Under the pieces are notes generated by a model. It saw only the letters and a program-made list of their open reading frames with translations. It searched no databases and was not told where the DNA came from. Both the position numbers and the translations under genes were made by a program. Of a stretch of DNA of 64,000 bases, positions 57,690 to 64,000 are shown one piece after another (the stretch's first letter is position 1; every line of letters begins with the position of its first letter). Origin of the DNA: Sphagnum compactum (taxonomy: Eukaryota; Bryophyta; Sphagnopsida; Sphagnales); the NCBI GenBank assembly GCA_965153455.1, contig OZ234498.1:14570001-14634000 (forward strand), written 5' to 3'.

Positions 57690-59450
57690 CCAAAATTCTG
57701 CCCTTCCCATTAACCTTGTTCCCAATGTGTTTTCATTGGGTTCCCAATGGATTCCCATCATGTTTTTAATTTGTTCCCCATGTTCTTGTTATGTTTTTCA
57801 ACACATTCTCAATAACACCTTTTTTTTTGGTCCATATGTTTTGGCAAATGTTATCCTCCTTTCACTTATAAAAATGGGCCAAAAGAAAAGAACAACACCT
57901 TTATTCTTTGGGGATTGTTGTATCATCACAAATTTAACATGCGACAAATTAATAATGAAAATTGTGTGAAGTTGGTTCATTCATAGATTTGTAGATTTTT
58001 GCACATGAATATCATGTGTTGAAAACACATTTAACACATGGATAAATGTGTTGATATATGAAGTATGAACCTATGAATGAATGAGTGTTATACGAATTTT
58101 GCATTTTCCTATAAATCCATATGTCAAATGTGTTTTCAATGCATGATATTAATGCTTGAAACATACGAATTATGAATGAATGAATTTTGCATGATTTCCA
58201 TTATTAAATCGTGAGATGCTAAATTTGTAATGATGTGTACAATCTTCTTGACAATAAACTTCTTATTTCAAAGCAAAACAAGAACAAAGGCATGCCTAGT
58301 TTTAAATTCAGATCATGAAACAAGAAAAACAAAACAAGAACATGACATGTGCAAGATAAGAATCCAATAAGAGTTTATTGTAAAAACAAAACAATAACAT
58401 AGTAAGGTTGTGAAAAAAATATATACCAAAAATTGGTGTTGAATAGATTAAAAGTAATTGTGAGTCCTATCTATATTTATACCCTTTGGGGACCTAATTT
58501 TAAAAAGCCTCCATGGAAGTTTCATCCCCATGTGTGGCCCATGACTAAACTGAGAATGAATTAGGAGTGAACTAATAGTTAATAAAGAGTGAACTGATAA
58601 TTAACTAAGAATGAACCAAAAATTAATTAAAAATGAACTTAATTGATAATTAACGAAAATTGAACTAAAAGTGTGATGCTAGCGATGACGTTGACAATGA
58701 TGCTAACTATGTCATTCGTGACAGATGTTGCGGATGTCATTTGTGACATGGCCTAAGAAGGAATTTTTTTTCTAAAAGTCAAAAGTTTGAATAATTTTTG
58801 AAAATGAAAAATTTCAATCCACTTTAAAGTGCGGATGATATGAAACAAAAATTTTGTTGTCATGAAGAAGGTTGTACATATATGCAAGAGTCTCCAAAAT
58901 AAAAAAATGTTGTTTTCCCTCCCCTTTTGGCCCAAATATATAAATGAAAGGAGAACAACATTTGCCAAAACATATGGGATAAAAAGAGGTCCAAAAAGGG
59001 AAAATGTATGGTTACCAAAATAGTAAAATGAGACAATTCTTTTAAATATTCTGAATGCAGCAATGTATTTCGAAGATTATACCATAACATCTTTCAAAAG
59101 AACCAAACATGGGTGTAATGGATACTAATCACAAATTTAGCATGCAACGAATTAATAATGAAAATTATACGAAATTCATTCATTCATAAGTTTGTACATT
59201 TTATACACGAATATTATTCACTGAAAACATGTTTGACACACGAATAAATGTGTTGACAAATAAAATATGAACCTGTAAATGATTGTCACACGAATTTCAC
59301 ATTTTTTTATAAATTTATATATCAAATTTTCAATGCACAATATCCGTGTGTAAAACATATAAATTATGAATGAACAAGTTTTACACAATCTCCATTATTA
59401 AGTCATGAAATGTTAAACTTGTGAAGTCCAACGATCAACTCCTTGTCCAT
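57690..59450. repeat. Cluster of long direct and inverted repeats (uncharacterised element)
   Basis: A block of about 330 bp at about 57925-58255 (with AATTAATAATGAAAATT, GAATAAATGTGTTGA-like and CCATTATTAA phrases) is repeated in direct orientation at about 59120-59430 with moderate divergence. A different block at about 57820-57900 (TATGTTTTGGCAAATGTTAT, CAC/TTATAAAAATGGGCC) reappears in inverted orientation at about 58905-58980. Both copies encode similar short peptides (LANV.LLS..K.GQK), which suggests decayed coding sequence or simply shared ancestry. The layout may represent a decayed retroelement with LTR-like direct repeats and a nested inverted insertion. Confidence 0.6.
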
Positions 59451-60042
59451 ATTCCTCCACATGAATGCTCTCCGGCCATCCCAAACCTTGATGGCTCTCT
59501 TCTACATTGAATCAATCCACACTTGTAAGTTTTGTGAGCGGTGGATTTGCCTACATGTGATTCATTAGCATGTGGAAATCCTTTATTCTCTCCTCTTCAA
59601 TTTGAAAACCCTAATAATCTTCACACCCATGTTCTTGATGAAAATAAGTGAAAGAATTGGAATTTCACTTTTGGGCAAGCTCTAGTGAGTTTTTTTTTGT
59701 TGCCCCATGGAAATGAACCCACATAAATTCCACAACAGGCAGCTTGACTGGGGATTTTGGGCAGCAATAGGTTCTGCCCAGAATAATCTTCATGGCTGGT
59801 TTAATTCATCACAAGTTCTACACCAATGGGCAGCTTGATTACTGGATTGTGGGGGCAGGAATAGGCTCTGCCCGGATTAAGCATCATGAATGGTCTATCG
59901 ACAAGGATGTATGAATTCATCCATCTATTTATTCATCCATCCATGAGGGCTAAGTCAACAGATCATAATGTGAATTTGTGACGCTCTGTGTGTTTCCTTG
60001 TGTTTGGTTTGTGCGCTCGTCGTCCGTCGTGTGCGAGCAGCG
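59451..60042. other. Spacer upstream of the TPR pseudogene
   Basis: Includes a duplicated phrase (GGGCAGCTTGATTACTGG near 59828, versus GGCAGCTTGACTGGGGATT near 59740, each followed by a GGGCAG...AATAGGTTCTGCCC-like segment), indicating a tandem duplication of about 90 bp. The last stretch may be the old promoter/leader of the downstream pseudogene. Confidence 0.45.
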
Positions 60043-63000
60043 ATGGCGGAAGAAGAAGAAGAAGCCGCCACAGCTACGCCTTCGCTGCGGGAGCAAGGCA
60101 ATAATCATAATGCGTCCTTCACGGAGGAAAAAAACCTGCCGCGATCTTCTATCAAGCTATCAAAGAGCAGATCTAGATAATGCCGCGCTCTACAGGTGCT
60201 TCTTTCTTTTGCGCTCTCTACCAGCTACGCTTCAAAGCCTACCTCATTTCTTGTGCGTTGTCTTGCATGCGACGACAGGTTTTCTTCTCTCTCTTCCATT
60301 TTCTTTAGATTTTTAAAGTCGAATTGATATCTTAGTCTCTCTCTGTTTCGCTTTCGTTTTTCTTTGTCCTCTCTATAGGTGGCGGGGACTAGGCGGGTCC
60401 ATTCTGCCAATATGTTGTGCTTTGTAGTAATAAAAGCTTGTTTACGATCATTCTAAGCAAGTTAAGAAACCAGTCTCTCAGTTTGTGTTGGATCGGTTCA
60501 AGTGCGGTTTACTTTCAAGACGAACTCTCTTGCAGTGCTAGCTAGGGATTGAGCAAAACATTCGGGGTGAGAGGGTTTTATGGCCTTCTTTGGAGCCGTG
60601 ATGTGTTCAAATCCGCTTAGGCCCATGCGAGCAGCATGCAGTACATAACCAGTAGTAGTCAATCCAGCTGCATGAGGTTCAGCCAGTTAAATCATCAAGA
60701 AAAAAATGTTAATAAACCTAGTATGTGCCACAATATGTTGAGTATTGTTGGAAGATGGAGACAGACATGGCAATCAAGTTGCCCTAGAAGTTAGGGTTTT
60801 AAGCAAAATTGTCACCTCTTTCTCCATGGGAGACATTAGATTCTAGACCAGGCAGTCTCTGTGACTAGTAGATTCACAACTCACAGACAGGAATTATGCC
60901 CTAAAAGGAACATACAGAAGGTCACTCTCACATGGATCATGATGCTTCCCCATAACTTTTTCTTTTCCATTCTGCAGCAAATTTGCCAGTGTGGATATCT
61001 TAAACACTCTGAGGTTGACAAATTTTGGTTGCCGACATCTTTTTAATTTAATTAACTTTTTTCCCAGCAAAGTTTTAGATACAATACATGTTCTCCTCAT
61101 GTGGCTATGCTGAATATTTTTAACTTGTCAGTTTCTAGTCCTGTTGTCTCTTGGACCTGTGATTTTTCAGATGGATTATTAGTTCATACAGGTTTTGGGC
61201 TGTATGTTTACAGAACCTGTGTCTGAATCAAATTCAGTTTGATTCTCAGTATCACTGTTGCTCCTTGCACATCTGGAAATTTAGACGTGATTTCTTGAGG
61301 ATGGGAAACATGAAGCAAGTGAATTGGTTCAACCTTGAGTACACAATGAGGCTCTGGAAAAGATGCTTTTGGACTCTTATGTGTAGTAACTGGAGATAAG
61401 CAAGGTCAATGTGTGTTGTTTTTGTGCAGCAAGTGATCAGCCACTTTCTTAAATTCAGTTAAATGAAAAAATCTCTTGCAGACAGTGAAGTGACAACCAA
61501 ACTCAGACTTACATGGGAGAAGGTGCTGTCTGTCTTCCACTTCCTGGGTGCTATTTCCTGTTTGCTATATGCTTCCTCTTTATGTTTCAAGACAATCTGT
61601 GCATAGGCTGTTTGTGATTTTAGCACAAGGGCTCATGTTTCAGTTTGGGAATTGTACAGGAATTGTACTAAACAGACACAGGGCAGATGGGTTGGGTGTT
61701 TGGGCTATTTCAGGAGATGATATGCATTGGAATCTTTGGAACATATTGAAGAGGTAAACTGCCAGTATTGATTTTGAGGGTGAAATTCAGGACTTCCTGA
61801 CACAAGGACCTCCTTGTTGAAGTGGCCATAGTTTGCAAGTTATTTTTGTTTATACACTTGAAGTGTGGTAGAAGGTTTCAGCATGCCAATGTCTTGGATG
61901 CAAGCACCGGTAACATATCACAAAGCCTTGAAGCAGAACCCAGAGAGTGCTGAAGTTGCTGGAAAAGTAAAGAGGTTGACACAATTAGGGCAAAAGAGAA
62001 AAGATGATTCAAATTTTCAACCATGTCTGACAAACAGTTAGAGGAAGTAAATGGATCCAATTTTGGAACAGCAACTTGGACATGGTATTTATCTCTTTAT
62101 TTGACCCTTCTGCAGATCAACTGTCCTATTTTCCTCTCTTCTGAAGTTTGTTGATCTGCAAAATCACTGCCCATCAGGAGCATGCAGATCTGGTGCTTAT
62201 TACCTGTCATGTCTTGCAGAACATCTTGGGCACCTTCCATGAACATTAAACTTGACGGATTTCTAATGTATGTGCATAGCTCTCACATTGTGTTACAGAT
62301 CATTTTGCTTTTTCATGAATTGAAAGGAGCTTGGGTTTTGTTGAATGATTGAAAATATGTGGTTGTTACCTTGTGACACATGTGCTGCAGGGAGCAATTC
62401 CTCCAGAAACCAGTGGAGAGATCCAGACTTTTATTAAGGAAGTACTTGAGTCCTCTATGAAGGAATAGAATGACTGATGGAAAGGTGGATACTGGTTTGC
62501 ACTTTTGTGTGGGAAAGGATAATTAAAAAGAGTTTCTTTCACATGTTGGGGTTGGCAAAGTAGTCTGCTCTTAGGTTTTGTTGCTGGCCATCTGAAGTCA
62601 GTAGCATTGCTGTAGTACTAGTCTCAGAGAACTCATTTTTTCCCCTTTGTTCTGTAAATCTCACTCAATCTCCTTCTCAAGGATTTTTATTGTACTTTTG
62701 CATTTTAATGTGTGCAATAGAGGCTTGGCCAGATTTTTGACTATAGAGGCCTGACTAGATTTTTCATGATAGAATTCTCTGCAGGCCTTTTGAGTTTCCA
62801 GATACAGTGAACAGTTGTGCTGTCTTTCTGAGACAATATGCAGTTGAGTCTTTATTGATGGCTGTTTCCAAAAAACATCATTTCATTTCCACACATATGC
62901 TAAAGCTAAGATTCATGGGGTAGGCTGAGTAGTTAAGTTGGAACATTGCCTCTTCAGTGTTAGCCAACATCATGACTCAGTCTTCCCATTGCTTCCAGAA

Positions 63001-63220
63001 ATGTGCCAGAACTCACAATGCAGATTGTATAATGGGTTGCCCAGATTTTGGACTGATTGTTATGTACTTATGTACACTCTTTGTTGGGAGCCGATGAAGT
63101 TGGTGGGTAGTCATGGTAGCTTGTCACTGTTGTTCATGATGAAGGTGATGGATGGTCTCACACTTTGTGACTGACCCTCACAAGGCTATTACTGCACTCA
63201 TCATGTTACCTTGAAATTGT
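60043..63220 (+). pseudogene. Frame-broken TPR-protein gene
   Basis: Pieces in the right order match a plant tetratricopeptide-repeat protein with a conserved C-terminal domain. The acidic start MAEEEEEAATATPSLREQGN is at 60043. The first TPR is readable only across three frames (FTEEK, then AIFYQAIKEQI, then DNAALYR, ending at a GTGCTT donor near 60196). A second TPR near 61690-61755 (GYFRR, an in-frame stop, then YALESLEHIEE) is followed by ALKQNPESAEVAGKVKRLTQ (about 61923-61982). The C-terminal part continues at about 62410-62560 (GEIQTFIKEVLESSMKE; VDTGLHFCVGKD), 62785-62860 (FEFPDTVNSCAVFLRQYAVE) and 63155-63215. Stops and frame changes occur in most exons. Introns are retained, so this is not a processed copy. 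The homologue is remembered by family pattern only, and I cannot give its name. Confidence 0.68.
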
Positions 63221-64000
63221 TGTTATGGAGATTTCTCTGCAATTATGTAGATACATATTTATAAGTTAGAACAATGCTATTTAGTAGGCAATGCAGTGAA
63301 TCATTTCTATGAAGCTAACAAGGGGGATTTTTTTTGGGGTAGGTGTTGAAAGTTGAAGGATCAAGAAACTGGAAGCCAGCAATATCTTTTTTGTACAGCT
63401 GATGGTGGAGACATTGACAAAACAGCTCTTGTGGTTTGTGGTCAACTCAGTGGATCTGGACTGCAATGTGTGCAGGTGCACTGCAGCATCTTAATCTTGA
63501 AATCTAATCACAGGCTTGATGGCCTTAGCTATGGAGTATGATGCTAGATATCACCCTTTTACATGAAAACATGACCCCCTCATTTTAGTCCTCCCTTTCC
63601 TTCTCACCTTTGAAGTATTAGCAATTGCACGGTGTATCCTTTAGCAAGTGAAATTGGCTTGTGCTATGAGCTAGTACAGCTTCAAGAAAGTATCAAATAG
63701 GTGTTTAAGGTGGATGTTTGCTGAAACTGGGAGCAGGTGGACATCAACTCACATGTGGTGTTGCTGCCTTTGTTCCTATAGTATCCTATGTGTTTGACAT
63801 GCGCAATAGGCTGTTATATTATAGCATGCTGGGATACATCCTTATGTAGTAGACTTTTTTTCAGGCCCAATGGGGTAGACAATTCTTCTAGGGAAAAATA
63901 GAGACAACACATTGTGAGTCTAGGATATCAGAAGGATGCCTTCCAGTTATTTGACTCTGATGTGTGCAGTTTATCCCAATGGTCGGTCCCTATTCTTCCA
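63221..64000. other. Window end, no gene recognised
   Basis: A plus-strand open segment at about 63353-63541 (with TADGGDIDKTALVVCGQL) has coding-like composition but no family I recognise, and it does not begin with ATG at a convincing context. It could be a further decayed exon of the TPR gene or of an unseen neighbour. Confidence 0.35.

Noticed and set aside
1-64000. tRNA, rRNA or other structured RNA genes
   Set aside because: Scanning for T-loop-like GGTTCGAATCC motifs and rRNA-like blocks by eye found none. A covariance-model search was not possible here.

Overview
This window is nuclear DNA from a land plant. The evidence is split genes with GT-AG introns, plant-type LTR retrotransposons, a PIF/Harbinger-like MITE, telobox-rich repeats, and nuclear genes for chloroplast proteins (PALE CRESS, and a decayed copy of the plastid ribosome factor PSRP1). 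Long AT-rich, repeat-filled spacers separate compact gene islands. I cannot name the species. The degenerate Ty3 and Ty1 copies and the divergence from Arabidopsis would suit a non-flowering lineage, but that is a guess.

Layout. 1-6.1 kb is AT-rich spacer without a recognisable gene. 6.1-10.4 kb holds a B3-domain transcription factor gene (+) behind an array of diverged promoter repeats. 12.5-13.6 kb is a single-exon PALE CRESS (PAC) gene (+). 14.5-15.6 kb is a broken PSRP1 gene (-), with a telobox minisatellite on its upstream side. 16.6-21 kb is spacer with a MITE. 21.2-22.0 kb is a three-copy promoter-proximal repeat leading into a 12-exon PP2A B'' regulatory-subunit gene (+, 22.3-28.1 kb). 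29.3-33.1 kb is a 7-exon ankyrin/double-BTB gene (+). 34.6-39.3 kb is a 10-exon NAP1-related (SET/NRP) histone chaperone gene (-), convergent with the BTB gene.

40.4-59.5 kb is repeat territory: degenerate minisatellites, a decayed Ty1/copia element (-, 46.3-49.3 kb), an inverted-repeat element, and a 5'-truncated Ty3/gypsy integrase fragment followed by about 3.8 kb of degenerate coiled-coil coding sequence (-, 51-55.5 kb). It also holds a 74-bp tandem array and a cluster of long direct and inverted repeats. 60.0-63.2 kb carries a frame-broken TPR gene (+).

Five genes look intact (B3, PAC, PP2A B'', BTB, NRP). Four were reconstructed exon by exon; total coding lengths are multiples of three and the splice phases agree. 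They are housekeeping or regulatory genes with no sign of a cluster or shared pathway. No prokaryote-like system, CRISPR array, or tRNA/rRNA gene was seen. The most unusual items are the repeated tandem duplication of DNA just upstream of genes, the intronless PAC gene, a probable GC-AG intron in NRP, and the long coiled-coil sequence downstream of the Ty3 integrase.
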